A stretch of DNA of 64,000 nucleotides from Phallus indusiatus (lineage: Eukaryota; Basidiomycota; Agaricomycetes; Phallales; Phallaceae), in contig JAQFWX010000013.1 in NCBI GenBank assembly GCA_027605045.1, positions 930,001 through 994,000 on the forward strand, given 5' to 3'. Of the stretch, positions 1 to 11,626 are shown in pieces. The translations under genes were made by a program, and so were the position numbers. The number at the start of each line of letters is the position of its first letter. Within the stretch, counting starts at the first letter, position 1. The notes under the pieces are model-generated. The model saw nothing but the letters and a program-made list of their open reading frames with translations, was not told where the DNA came from and searched no databases.

Positions 1-1022
1 GACAACTCCGGGACAACCCTCTTTGCGCCATCTTCTCCTTACGCTGGCTTGCGGGAAACCATTGATAGTGCAGGAGTTGGCCAGCTAGTCGCATACTGCT
101 TTCCTAACGTTACTCAGGAGAAATTCAGGATCCTTTGCGATCTTGGGTATATATTGTTCCTCCTTGATGACCTCGGGGATGTGATGGCGAAAGGCGAATG
201 GGACGGTGTGAAAAATGCTATTGAAAATGTTTTGAATGGCGGGAAGGTCGTTGAGCAAGGTGTAGAAGGTGACGTTGCCAAGTTATTCGCTGAGTACGTT
301 GGACTATCATATCCATGTATCGATATTAATACTCTTCACAGTTGGTGGGAACGCATCAAAAAAACTCTGAGTCCGGCTTATCAAGCTCGTTACGTCCAAG
401 ACTTTACGGAATACCTTGAAGGTATCAGACTTGAGACGGATCATAGGCACTCCGGGCATGTTCACCCCACCCACGAAGAATACATATCGCACCGTCGTTG
501 GAATACTGGTGCTAAACCTTTCCTCGAGTTGGCTGAATATACCATCGATGTGGAACTTCCCGAAGAAGTACGTTCTCATCCAGAATATGTGAAGATGGAA
601 GATGCTGTCAGTGATTATATCTCTTTCACGAATGTGCGTACTTTGTCCATCATTTGAAATACGCGCCACCATCATCTCGGTTTTTTTTTTAAAAAATGTG
701 ATATTCTTTTTCACAGGACATCTTCTCGTACAAGAAGGAACAGAAGGACGAGCATAATCACAACATGGTCATTATTCTTTGCAAGAAGCACGACAAGGAC
801 CTGCAACGTGCGATCAATCACGTTGGTGAATTAGCAACGAAGGCGATTGACACGTATAAAGAAGCGAAAGCGAACCTGCCCTTCCAAAGCGAAGATATCA
901 CAGCCTATTGTGGCGCATTGGAATATGTTATCTCCGGGTGTTTGGAGTGGAGTGTTTCTATCTCACGATACTTTGGCACGGAAGGGGGAACAATCAAAGA
1001 GCAAAAGAAGATTGTACTGTAG
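1..1022 (+). CDS. Sesquiterpene synthase (STS1), 5' end missing
   Basis: A class I terpene cyclase that would convert farnesyl diphosphate to a sesquiterpene in the cytosol. The reading frame is open from base 1, so the start lies outside the window. Exon 1-633 and exon 717-1022 are joined by a GT-AG intron (634-716). The aspartate-rich metal site DDLGD is at about 157-171. The second metal site, N-D-I-F-S-Y-K-K-E, is created by splicing, with the intron falling between its N and D. Both sites are the hallmark of fungal STS. It is divergent from the four minus-strand paralogues downstream. It shares their NSE-motif intron position but lacks their first intron, because the region around SWWERIKK is uninterrupted. 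The product cannot be predicted. Confidence 0.88.
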
Positions 1023-1088
1023 TAACTGTGAAATGTATAAAAAGGATCGTGTATCAGTGAAATACAAAGTGAAATTGTCCTTGTTTCA

Positions 1089-1097
1089 TATATAAAA
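1089..1097 (+). promoter_or_regulatory. TATA-like box upstream of the HbrB-like gene
   Basis: The sequence TATATAAAA lies about 110 bp before the ATG at 1206, in the short gap after the upstream terpene synthase. The assignment rests on sequence and position only. Confidence 0.3.
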
Positions 1098-1205
1098 CGG
1101 ACTGTCGCCGTTGGACGTCTGGTCGGACGACGTCAGCACGACTCTATATAGGTCTCGGCCAGCACGGTCACACTTAGTAATACCCGCCCCGCCAGTGTTT
1201 ATAGC

Positions 1206-3530
1206 ATGCCTCATCGACGGCCTTCGTCTCCCTTGGACAGTGAGCAGGCTGCTGTCAACCTTCGACGCAGCTCGAGCGACACGTCCAAGCCGCAGCGTTT
1301 CCTAGCGAAATTAAAGCATGCTAATTTGGCATCATCAAGTAGCAACACTCCGGCGCCTGCACCGTCGCAGCCGCTGCCGACCTCAACTCCTGGTGTTGCC
1401 AGTCCCTCACCAGTAACTCCCACCAAAGCAACACCTGCCAATCAATCTGTAAGTAAATAGAAAAACTTATCATTGAATATTTACTTATCACTAGTGTTTG
1501 GCTTGGTTTTTCTACACTTTTGTCTACAACCAGAGCGCTCAAATGCATCGTCTCGGCACACAAGCACTTCCTCAAATTCAGATTCAAAATAATCATCTTT
1601 GTCCACCTTCTTCTTTGTCGATGAATAACCCAACAGCTGCTTCTGCGTCGTCAATATCATTGGCCTCAACTTTGGCTGGTGGATCGGGGTTGGGAAATCC
1701 CGGTACTGCCAGCACAGCAAACATAGGAAGTGCAGGGGGTGGAAGTGGAAATCAACCTCTTGGTGTTGGAGCAGACCGCGACCCTTGGCACATGCTGCAC
1801 TTCCATGTCTTGCCCCTTTTCAATGGCGAAATGTTGCGAATACCCATTGAAGACTTGAACGAGCTTGTCAGCAAACACATCTCCAACATCGTTGCTCGTG
1901 CACCCGCGAGGGCTGTAGCGACGCTTGAGCATGACGTCGAGTCTTTGCTCGCTAGGGGAATGGTTACTCTTAATGTTCGTGTAGCCGAGGTCGACGATAC
2001 AAAGCTAATTCCTCGTCTCGTCGATACATGGCTTCTATTCTGGCACCGCGTCCTGCCTTATGTGGAGGGTGTATGTTTGTTCTTTGATTCTCGTTGCCTA
2101 AACAACATCTCATTTTCGCATGTTAGATTTTCCTTCCATTCAAGACCGAGAAACCCATGCAATCTCTTACAAAAACACCAAGATCAAACAGACCCTCTTC
2201 TCCGACAATGCCAGAAGAGACAACACCTATCACTCCACATCCCTCTTCTCATATACAGCATCATTCCATAGATGTCAGAGCTTTATCACTATGCTCTTTC
2301 AGGGATTCAATAGTCCAACCCGTATACAGTCGTCTGTTAGGGCTTCTGAACGCAGGACTAGGACAAGCTCAAGGGAAGGACAAGGAGAAAGACAAAAGCA
2401 AAGAAAAGGACTCGTATATGATGTTCCAAAGAATTCAACAAATGTGAGAAGCAGAAACAGCATGTTAGGAAGCATTTGTTTCCGTTATTAATCGTTATTT
2501 TAGGCTCCTGGTACTCATGTCGGTTTCACACCCACCGCTGCCATCGTCTCAATCTCAAATAAGCCTTCTTGCCAAATCGCCTGTGCTTTCACCCGATGCG
2601 AACACTCCTTCCTCATTAACACCTACTTCTGCGTCTAGACTGAACTCTGGTACCAGTATGGGGTCAAGTACTGGATTTGGCGCCAATGTCTCAAATGGAA
2701 GTTCTGCACTGGGAATAGTAACTACGCCCACTTCCGCCACAAGCCCAACTATCACACCTACATCATCAAATCTATCATCTGAGAACACACTCTCCCTGCT
2801 TTTAAACGCACTGCGGAATCCGTCTTCGGCGTTGAGCAATTACGAAAGCAGAAACGCCCAATCTCGCATTTCACAGCCGTTTCACATTTCACGGCATTCT
2901 TCTTTCTTATCTGGATCTGGACCTAGAGATAGGAGAGGACGTATATCCGCTCGAAAGCCTACCAACAACGACGGGAGAGCGCCGTTGGAACTTGATCTGA
3001 AGAACAAGTCACCTGTTACATCACCTTTGGCTAGTGGCCGAGCGCAGTATGATCAATGGGATGACGAGACACCCCGCAATGCAAGATTCAAGCCCGACAG
3101 TTCCCGTTCACATGCCTCTTTTGATTCTCCTACAAAAGAGCGAGAACGAACGCACGAAACTCGAGGGCGCTCGCGTTCAGATGGTATGCTCGATCATGAC
3201 ATGCACAACGGTAACGGACGAGACGACGAAAGCTACGACGAAGAGGATGAAAACCGTGAATATGAAGGACGTGCATCATATAGCGATGATACAAGAAATT
3301 CCTCAGGCTCTCAGTTTTCATCTGGTACAACACCGGTTCCTGGTGTTGGCACAGGACAAAACGAGCGTGGTGGTGGTGCAGGTCTACCTTCCAATGGGAA
3401 TGGAACTATTAAGCGATCTCGTCGTGCTAGTGCTAGTGAAGTCGATGGTCATGGGAATGAAGGAGCGGAAGCTTGGAAAGACCGTGCCCATATACAAAAC
3501 GCCGTAGAGAAGATGGTTGGTCTGCGCTAA
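1206..3530 (+). CDS. HbrB/Bit61-like TORC2 subunit
   Basis: Exons 1206-1448, 1534-2070, 2127-2443 and 2504-3530 give about 707 aa. The HbrB-like domain runs from about residue 165 to 370. It shows the family signatures PWHMLHFHVLPLFNGE, IPIEDLN, WHRVLPYVEG-IFLPF, and SIDVRALSLCSFRDSIV followed by QPVYSRL. The family includes yeast Bit61 and mammalian PRR5/Protor, peripheral subunits of TOR complex 2 that act at the plasma membrane. The N-terminus is rich in Ser, Pro and Thr. The C-terminal 300 residues are low complexity, with an acidic DEEDE patch and RSRS-type stretches. The acceptor of the first intron is uncertain, because a second frame is briefly open after 1533. A piece of the 3' end of this gene recurs at 6655-6682. 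Confidence 0.8.
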
Positions 3531-4687
3531 ATTACGGACTGAGGTAAACTCGAGGCGCTCGCCGAGAACATTGAGAAGCTTGAAACTTGAAGCCTCGTGA
3601 ACAAAAATTATGATTGGTATATTGCATATTCGTGTGTATCTTTATTCATTCCTCTTGTATGATTATGGCTCGTTGTTGCATCACAGTTATAAATATTGCT
3701 GCTTTTCTTCCTTTCTTTTTGATACTAGAAAGACGAGCTCGTCCGAACATTTCCAATTTGGCATGATTTGCAATACTGAAGTCAACCTGGAATTCATAAC
3801 TCCGGAAATTACACACCCGTGGCAAATTAAATGAACCATTTTTCCTGGCTTAACAGACATTTCTACTAAATCATGAAGCTTATTCCATACTCAGCCCTAG
3901 TTTGACGTCTAGCATGCGGATTAGATGAGTGTCCATCTCAGTTCCTGTTACTGAAACTATCCTAGATGATCTGTCAAATACAAATCAGCTTCATGCTTAC
4001 AAACGTTATTATCACTTCAGGGGTCGTCGAGCAGCTAAAGTTTATTGTGCTGCGTTAAGTATAGGCGTGTTCATGTCATGATCCTGTCAATGTGCATTAA
4101 CAACGACCGTCGCTTCTATTGATTTTCTGAATTTTTTTCTTTCTAGATGGTGTCTATGCTTTGCGGTGGTTTTGTCTGTATCAAGCCTTCGAGATAACTA
4201 TGCCCCTCAAAACGGGTCAAACTTCTCCGAGTCCTTGCCGTCCGGGTCAGTCTGAGCCATCGTAGATCTTTGTCTCTACAGGAGATTAACTACTTTTGTA
4301 CACGCTAAGGAATCATTTCAAATACAATAATAATCCCCACCCTCGAAAATGGATCTACTTATATTCAGTCAGGATTGATCATCCGGTGTCAACGATTGGT
4401 CATCTACAAGAAGTTCTCTTGTTCAAAAAAAATTACACTCGAGAATAAATAAAATGACAACTTTTTTTATTTATTGGACGAGATTGTGAATCGCAGATTT
4501 CTTATTGAAAAAACATTTCTACTTTTATAACATCGCTATAGAGCGTACTATCAGCGCTCGAACTAATATATACATAGAAATTCAGATCAAACCGTATATA
4601 GCTTCCTTAAACTATAACCTACGAAATATCCAATAATCTCTGGCAAAGCAATGTCATGTATTCTATTTGTTACACAGCGGTAGGATC
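3531..4687. other. Intergenic, convergent 3' regions; contains the edge of the STS duplicon
   Basis: No coding frame is supported. This is the 3' flank of the HbrB-like gene (plus) facing the 3' end of STS2 (minus). The part from about 4300 to 4680 is closely similar to 6800-7150, including an AT-rich tract and the phrase caggattgatcatccggtgt. The duplication that produced STS2 and STS3 therefore extends at least 350 bp beyond the stop codons. Confidence 0.6.
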
Positions 4688-5841
4688 TCAGTCTTCTAAA
4701 TCGATCCATAGGGTTTCTCTGATCCTATCTCGTCTTGTTTCATCGTCGAGATATCTCATGCAAATGAAACTCCAGTCTAGCTGCCCGATGAACCACATTT
4801 CAAGTCCTTCACAATAAGCCGCTACATCTTTGTCCAATTTCGGACCGAATGAGGGTAGCTTTGCTCTAGCATCCTGAAAGGTTTTGACGGCCGTAGCGGC
4901 AAGGAAGCCGATGTGATCCGCGACTGACTGAAGATCCATTCCATATTTCTTTTGAAGGACAATCAGCATATTATGTGTATCTGAAGTTTTGCATTCTTTC
5001 CCATAAGAAAATACGTCCTAATACAGAGAGCGTAATTAAGGCTACACCAGAGGTCGACGAATTAATTAGTGTAAAAAATCTTACATTTGAGAGGTATACG
5101 AAGTCATTTGTGCAGTCTAGAATGAGACGCATCAACGGATGGGATAGCACCTCGTCGGGAAGTTCCATGCCCAAGCCGAACTCAATGAGAGCAGCAGCAG
5201 GAATTACACCGCTCGTTAGACGACGATGATGAACATATTCATCGAGAGAGGAAAGACGCCCTGATACTCGGTTCTCAGCCTGTTTCTTTATATATTCGAT
5301 AGCCTCTTTGATGAGAGATATCATTCGGGTTTTCCAGCCTTCTGCTGTAGTATGAAGGCAAACTCGAGCCCACCAACTTGAAAAAATAAGTAAGCCGCTT
5401 CTCAATTAATGACAGGACTTACTCTCTGATCAATGTCACAGCAAGTGGCTCATCGGTCGGACTCGAATCCAAATCGAACGCCTTCGAAAAATTAGCTTCA
5501 AATTCTTGAACTTGATGATCATCCATAAGATCCAACAAGTCATCAATTATGAATGTAGTTAGCAAGAAATCCGATATGAGCCTCAATGCCGAACGAGAGG
5601 TCGCAGGAGGATAGACCTTTGCCGCTAATTCTCCAGCGGAACATTTGAAGACAGTTTCCAGTATAACGTGCGGGGCTTGTGATTTTGCATGCGTGGTGAA
5701 CCATTCGCGAGTCTCAGAAGAGACGAGATCACCGTCTTTATGATAACCCGGCGCTGGGAAAGGGCACATCTTCCAAAAATCAGGAAAGAAGAAGCCGTGA
5801 GCATTGGGCTGGGATGGCTTAGAAGTAGATACTGAAGACAT
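4688..5841 (-). CDS. Sesquiterpene synthase (STS2)
   Basis: Exons 5841-5423, 5376-5085 and 5017-4688 give 346 aa, the usual length for a single-domain fungal STS. The N-terminus contains FFFPDFWKMCPFPAPGYHKD. The aspartate-rich motif DDLLD is in exon 1 (about residue 110). The second metal-binding motif N-D-V-F-S-Y-G-K-E is assembled across intron 2, which splits N from D. Intron 1 falls just before DWWARVC. It should ionise and cyclise farnesyl diphosphate with Mg2+. It is nearly identical in exons and introns to STS3, which implies a recent tandem duplication. A TATA-like element lies about 58 bp upstream of the ATG. Both metal motifs are intact and I see no lesion. Confidence 0.9.
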
Positions 5842-5898
5842 TCGATGCTGCGTTTATGAATGTAGACTTGTGATTGTAGTGTGAGGTTGGAAGACTTC

Positions 5899-5910
5899 TT
5901 ATATTATATT
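5899..5910 (-). promoter_or_regulatory. TATA-like element of STS2
   Basis: Read on the minus strand this is AATATAATATAA, about 58-69 bp before the ATG at 5841. STS3 and STS5 have comparable elements at a similar distance, which supports a conserved core promoter. Confidence 0.4.
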
Positions 5911-5945
5911 CGTAATGCCACAAATCGTCATCCATCTACTTCCAG

Positions 5946-6338
5946 TCATTTTGAGTCTTCTGACGATCGTTTTGTAATAGAAGGTTCTCCAGGAGTTGCC
6001 CGGATGAATTCTTGCTTCGGATCCTTGTGAAACCCGACCGAAATATCTATTCCCCTCGCATCAGTGTCTATATAGTTGAGAGATAGAACCTTGCTGACTG
6101 AGTTGAAATAAAGGCTGTCGTTTACAAGCGGAAGTCTCCGTCCTAATAATGGGCCCGGCGATGTACAGTTCCCGACGTACAGCCACGGGCTAACATTGAA
6201 GGGTGGACACGGATCCGAAAACTTTGCACTTTTAGCCATGGGTGTATTTGAATGAACGAAATGCGAAAGGTGTATCTGGAAATTATTGAAGAAGGTTTTG
6301 ACATCAGCGTTTGAACCCTCATGATAGAAAGAACTCAA
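5946..6338 (-). other. Unidentified 130-codon reading frame in the STS duplicon
   Basis: An open frame on the minus strand begins MSSFYHEGSNADVK and ends KRSSEDSK. I recognise no domain, signal peptide or membrane segment. A decayed version with an internal deletion of roughly 90 bp is present upstream of STS3 (about 8430-8640), where the frame is not maintained. That argues this is either a fragment of an older gene carried by the duplication or a chance frame. A protein-coding role is doubtful. Confidence 0.25.
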
Positions 6339-6654
6339 TGGCGCCTTTTCACTGAATTGAGACTCGGAGAATGTCTATCATTAGCTTCAAAGAATCACTC
6401 TAATAATCCAGAAGTTGAGACACTAAGGTGAGACAGAATGACCCTACAATGCTCAGCTTACTTGAATTGAATGAGAAGGATTTCAAAAAATGAACAATTA
6501 CCCAAGGGACAGAAGTCGCTCTAACTGGAAAACATTTAATAAAAACATTCCGGACATCACAGTGTTTGATACCGAACCTTGAATGAAAAATCGTTAAACC
6601 CTAAGCTCAGAGGTTTTATCTGGCACCAGGTCTGTACCAGGTGTGCCAGAAGTT

Positions 6655-6682
6655 AACTATTAAGCGATCTCGTCGTGCTAGT
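6655..6682 (+). pseudogene. Scrap of the HbrB 3' coding end at the duplication junction
   Basis: These 28 bases are identical to 3404-3431 in the last exon of the HbrB-like gene, in the same orientation. Weaker similarity follows (gaagttgaagg here, gaagtcgatgg there). A chance match of this length is very unlikely, so the tandem duplication that copied an STS appears to have started inside HbrB. Most of the remaining copied HbrB sequence has since been lost. Confidence 0.6.
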
Positions 6683-6799
6683 CTAGCGTTGCTGTGTTAG
6701 AAGTTGAAGGAACAGACGCCAGGAATCCAGGAGGATCACGCACCTCTAAGCGTACTGAAGCGTGTGACTGTCACATCTTCTCTAGTTGTCTTATGTAAC

Positions 6800-7150
6800 T
6801 AATTTTGTACGTGCTAAAAAACCATTTCAAGTACAATACCAATCTCCACCTTCAAAACTGCCAGACCTACATATATCCAGTCAGGATTGATCATCCGGTG
6901 TCAATAATTGGTCATATGCAAGGTTCTCTCGTTCAAAAAAAATTACACGAGAATAAACAAAATAACAACGTTTTTTTTATTTATTGGACGAGATTCGTGA
7001 ATTGCAGATTTATTGACACATACGTTCGAACTAATGTATTTATATGTATATATAAAGTAATACAAATCAAACCCCACTGTATAGCTACAATCTACGAAAT
7101 ATCCAATGATCTCTGGCAAACAAGGTCTTGTACTCTATTTGTTACACAGT
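6800..7150. repeat. Second copy of the STS 3' flank
   Basis: This segment is closely similar to about 4300-4680, including the caggattgatcatccggtgt stretch and the AT tract before tttattggacgagatt. Together with the near-identical STS2 and STS3 genes it defines one tandem duplicon of roughly 2-2.4 kb. Confidence 0.65.
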
Positions 7151-7159
7151 GGCAGGATC

Positions 7160-8310
7160 TCAGTCTTCTAAATCGATCCATAGGGTCTCTCTGATCCTAT
7201 CTCGTCTTGTTTCATCGCCGAGATATCTCATGCAAATGAAACTCCAGTCTAAGTGCCCAATGAACCACATTTCAAGTCCTTCACAATAAGCCGCTACATC
7301 TTTGTCCAATTTCGGGCCAAATGAGGGTAGCTTTGCTCTAGCATCCTGAAAGGTTTTGACGGCCATAGTGGCAAGGGAACCGACGTAATTCGCAGCCGTC
7401 TGAAGATCCATTCCATATTTCTTTTGGAGGAGAATCAGCATATTATGTTTGTCTGAAGTTTTGTATTCGTTCCCATAAGAGAATACGTCCTAATACAGAT
7501 AGCGTGATTAGGATTACACCAGAGGTCGACGAATTGATCAGGGTAAAATCTTACATTTGAGAGGCATACGAAGTCATTTGTGCAGTCTAGAATGAGACGC
7601 ATCAACGGATGGGATAGCACCTCGTCGGGAAGTTCCATGCCCAAGCCGAATTCAATCAGAGTAGTAGAAGGAATCACGCTGCCCGTAAGACGACGGTGAT
7701 GAATATATTCATCAAGAGAGGGAAGATACCCTGATACTCGGTTCTCAGCTTGTTTCTTCATAGATTCGATAACCTTTTTGATGATGGAGACCATTCGGGT
7801 TTTCCAGCCTTCCGCTGTAGTATGAAGGCAAACTCGAGCCCACCAACTTGAAAAATAAGTAAGCGTCTTTTCAAAGAATGATATCACTTACTCTCTGATC
7901 AATGTCACAGCAAGCAGCTCGTCGGTGGGACTTGAATCCAAATCGAATGCCTTCGAAAAATTGGCTTCAAATTCTTGAGCTTGATGGTCATTCATGAGAT
8001 CCAACAAGTCATCAATTATGAATAGAATCATCAGGAAATCCGACATGAGCCTCAACGCTGAACGAGAGGTCGCAGGAGGATAGACCTTTGCCGCTAATTT
8101 TCCAGCGGAACATTTGAAGGCAGTTTCAAGTATAGCAGGCGGGACTTGTGATTTTCCAAGTGTGTTGAACCACTCGCGAGTCTCATAAGAGACGAGATCA
8201 CCGTCTTTATGATAACCCGGTGTTGGAAAAGGACACATCTTCCAAAAATCAGGAGAGAAGAAGCCGTGAGCATTAGGCTGGGATGGCTTAGAAGTAGATA
8301 CTGGAAACAT
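7160..8310 (-). CDS. Sesquiterpene synthase (STS3)
   Basis: Exons 8310-7892, 7846-7555 and 7489-7160 give 346 aa, the same exon lengths as STS2. The aspartate-rich motif DDLLD is intact. The second motif reads N-D-V-F-S-Y-G-N-E: the metal-ligand N, S and E are kept, but the Lys before the Glu is Asn. The start is fixed by the shared leader (MFPVSTSKPSQPNAHGFF here, MSSVSTSKPSQPNAHGFF in STS2). Intron positions match STS2, STS4 and STS5. It should be a functional FPP cyclase, possibly with a shifted product profile. Confidence 0.9.
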
Positions 8311-8364
8311 TGAATGGTGCGTTCGTCAATGAAGACTTATTGTAATGTGAGATTGAAGGACTTC

Positions 8365-8375
8365 TTATATATATT
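8365..8375 (-). promoter_or_regulatory. TATA-like element of STS3
   Basis: On the minus strand this reads AATATATATAAG, about 55-65 bp before the ATG at 8310, the same relative place as in STS2. Confidence 0.4.
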
Positions 8376-8429
8376 CGCGGTGCCACTGGTCTTGTGACTA
8401 TCCTGAGGGTCGATATTGAATGTCATGGA

Positions 8430-8640
8430 TCTTCGTGAAATCGGACCGAAGTATCTATTCCCTTCACATCAGTGTCTATACAGATGAGGGATGTACAGTT
8501 CTCGGCGTACAGCCCCACTGGCAGTGCCAACATTGAGGGGGTGAACACGGACCCGAGATCTTTGCATTTTTAGCTATGCGCATATTTGAATAATCGAGAT
8601 GTGTCAAGTGTATCTGGCAATTGTTGAAGGAGGTCCCGAG
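8430..8640 (-). pseudogene. Decayed copy of the 5946-6338 reading frame
   Basis: This stretch aligns by eye with 6010-6310, for example at the segments around atctattccc, gatgtacagtt, cggcgtacagcc and gtgtatctgg. An internal deletion and substitutions break the frame. The rest of the gap 8311-9218 upstream of STS4's 3' end holds no supported gene. Confidence 0.5.
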
Positions 8641-9218
8641 TCCCGACGTCAATCCCCATCGGTGTGGAAATGTCCGTACAGCGTGTCACGAGCGCTCCGC
8701 CGTTTGCGACGCCACCAGCTGGAAATCTTCCCTGATGTTTCTTTCAGTGTTACTCAACACTACGTACATTCATTGAACCAGAGGGAACAACGGCGCGCTA
8801 TTCACGACGTGTTTCGGATTCTGAGGTATTAGAAAGTTGGCTATTGGTTCGACACACCGAATAGGACTTTCCCAGCCGAACGCAAGAGCTCAGGCTTAGT
8901 ATCCTGAATGAAGCCTACTCTCACGTACATAGTATGAATTTGAATAATGATCACTAGCTAATTAAAAATCTTAGCTTATTTGAAAATGGGTTGATTCGAT
9001 AACTGAATCGGGTTCACCGGATTATACCCCAGTGGTCCATGAAAGACTTGGTTTTCGGTGTGAAAAAAATTAAAAGACGATACATAATTGCATAAGACGA
9101 CATGTAAGGTACCCACACATTTTTACGATATTCTTACATTGAATGACTAGAAACTACAGCATACTGCAGATGTCTAATGTTTAGCGATCATCCATGAGGA
9201 CGTGTTATATAGCATTTC

Positions 9219-10403
9219 TTATGCCACGTTAATGTTAGCATCTGAATCCTCTAAATCGATCCATAGAGTATTTCTAATTCTATCTCGTCTTGTTTCATCA
9301 CCTAGATATCTCATGGAAACAAAACTCCAATCTACTTGTCCAATGAACCAGTTTTCAAGCCCCTGGCAATAGGCAGCTACGTCTTCATCCAATTCGGGAC
9401 CGAATGAGGGTAATTTTGCTTTAGCCTCCTGAAACGTTTTCACGGCCAGAGCAGAAAGGGAGCCAACGTGATTTGCAGCCGCCTGAAGATCCATTCCATG
9501 TTTCCTTTGAAGGAAGATTAACATATTCTGCGTATCGGAAGTTTTGCATTCGTTCGCATAAGAGAATACGTCCTATTATGAGTAAATAGAATTACGTCAA
9601 TGAATTCCTATTGGAAGGAAACCTTACATTTGAAAGACATACGAAGTCAACCGCTGAATCTTGTAGGATACACATCAATGGATGCGATAGTACTTCTTCA
9701 GGTAGTTCTATCCCCAAACCAAATTCTATCATAACAAACGACGGGACCACTCCGCCCGTGAGACGACGGAGTTGAATAAGTTCGTCGAGAGCCGGGAAAT
9801 ATCCTGATACCCGAATCTCAGCTTGTTTTTTCATGGATTCGACAACCTTTTTGATGTGGTAGATTATACGAGTCTTCCAGCCATCTGCTACAGTGAGAAG
9901 GCAAACACGTGTCCACCAACTTGAAAAAGATAAGCAGTCTGTTTGTTGAAAAATGACAACACTTACTCTCTGAACAATGTTACAGCAAGTGGTTCATTCT
10001 TAGGACTTAGATCTAAATCAAACGCGTTCGAAAAGATATCTTCGAATGCTTGAGCTTGATGGTCATCCATCAGATCCAATAAGTCATCAAGTACAAATAA
10101 AAGTAGCAGGAAATCAGATATAAGCCTTAAAGCGGAATATGGTGTGGCAGGGGAATAAACCATCCCCGCTAACTCTCCAGCGCAGCATTTGAAAGCTGTC
10201 TGCAGAATAGCGGGTGAGGCTTGTGACTTTGCAAGTGTGTTGAACCACTCGTGAGTCTCAAAGGAGACGATGTCACCGTCTTTATGATAACCTGGGGCTG
10301 GGAAAGGACATATCTTCCAAAAATCAGGAAAAAAGAAGCCGCGAGTAGTGGGCTCGGATAATTTAGGAGGAGGGATTGGAGTTGGGGCTGTTACTACAGA
10401 CAT
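9219..10403 (-). CDS. Sesquiterpene synthase (STS4)
   Basis: Exons 10403-9967, 9919-9628 and 9572-9219 give 360 aa. I chose the ATG at 10403 (MSVVTAPTPIPPPKLSEP) because it aligns with the paralogues. An in-frame ATG further upstream would add about 40 residues with no counterpart. The metal motifs are DDLLD in exon 1 and N-D-V-F-S-Y-A-N-E across intron 2. The C-terminus is about 8 residues longer than in STS2 (DANINVA tail). It is more diverged from STS2 and STS3 than they are from each other, and the duplicated flanking sequence is not recognisable here. A GTATAAATTT element lies at 10441-10450. Confidence 0.88.
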
Positions 10404-11626
10404 ATCGGTGGAGGTTGGAATAATGTGAGCTTGAGGGTTGAAATTTATACGTCTAATCCACAGTGCCCTTGCGGTTATCCTGCTTCCGCAGTCAAAAGGA
10501 AACCCTACCCATAGGTCATCCAAATATCAGGACACGGAGGTTCCGGTGACGGTCTAAGACCATTGACCTGAGCTGAACCGAATGAGGAAAAATACATATA
10601 GATTACGAAGGGCCGAAGGCACAGGAATTGCTGTAAAAAGGAAAGCGGACGACGAAATTTTACTAACAACTTACACACATCGTGTTTTATCACCGTGCAT
10701 TGGACGTAACATTTTCGTACCTGGAGCTATAGTTAACATGCATCAGATAGATAAAACTTTCAAATTTTCTGTTCTATCGATCCGACCTTGCTTTCTGCAT
10801 AGCTTTGTTTCCGATATTGAACAACTTTGCAGGATCAAGTGGCAATATAATAGGAGCCGAGGGTGCGTAGATTGTCATGATAATTTCCATCAAAAAATTC
10901 GATTGAGACGAACACTTACGATTACACAGCCTCTGGGCTTGAGACAATAAGTCCGTAAAATCACTTTCAATGAGACGTCAAAGAAACAGTAGAAGATCCG
11001 TGCTCCTGACTGTACCTCGACACGTAACGTGACCAGAAAGCTCAATATACATGACAGCAAGTTAGTCAAATATACTACTATCGAAAAGAGTTAGTAGAAA
11101 TCAGCGGGCACCAGAGCTACTAGTAAACAAGGAGGATATGGGATGAGAATGCTCCAAACCCAGCGCTCCGGTGTTCGCCGCCGGCGCCGCGATTTTTTTT
11201 TTCACTCACTGCAATAGCACGTACAATGTTGTCGCGTTTTCGGTCAAAATGATAAATAGCGATCCATGAACCCTAAATCCGATATAGATCTAAATTATCA
11301 CACCGCCCAAATATTCTCAACAGACCAGACTGCACCCCGACTTCGGGTTGCCAGCTTTCCGAACCAAGCGCAAAAATTAAAGTCTATCCCAAATGAATCT
11401 TATTCCGGTATGTTGGTCCTGATCACTAACTCCGAAAACTGGCACATTTGAAAATGGTTTGGCTTGAAAGAACGGATCCAGACTCTAAAATCTATTTGCT
11501 CCTAAGTATTTCTACACAACGCTAAATCTATGGGCGTCTACATAAATTGGACAATGGAAACTCGTACATAGGTAAAATATGGTGAACGATATGATATCCC
11601 TGAATCACATTGGTTAAACTTTAACA
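10404..11626. other. Intergenic between STS4 and STS5
   Basis: A possible STS4 TATA element (GTATAAATTT on the minus strand, 10441-10450) lies about 40 bp before the ATG. The rest is AT-rich sequence with a short T tract near 11193. I see no supported gene, tRNA or repeat. Confidence 0.4.
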
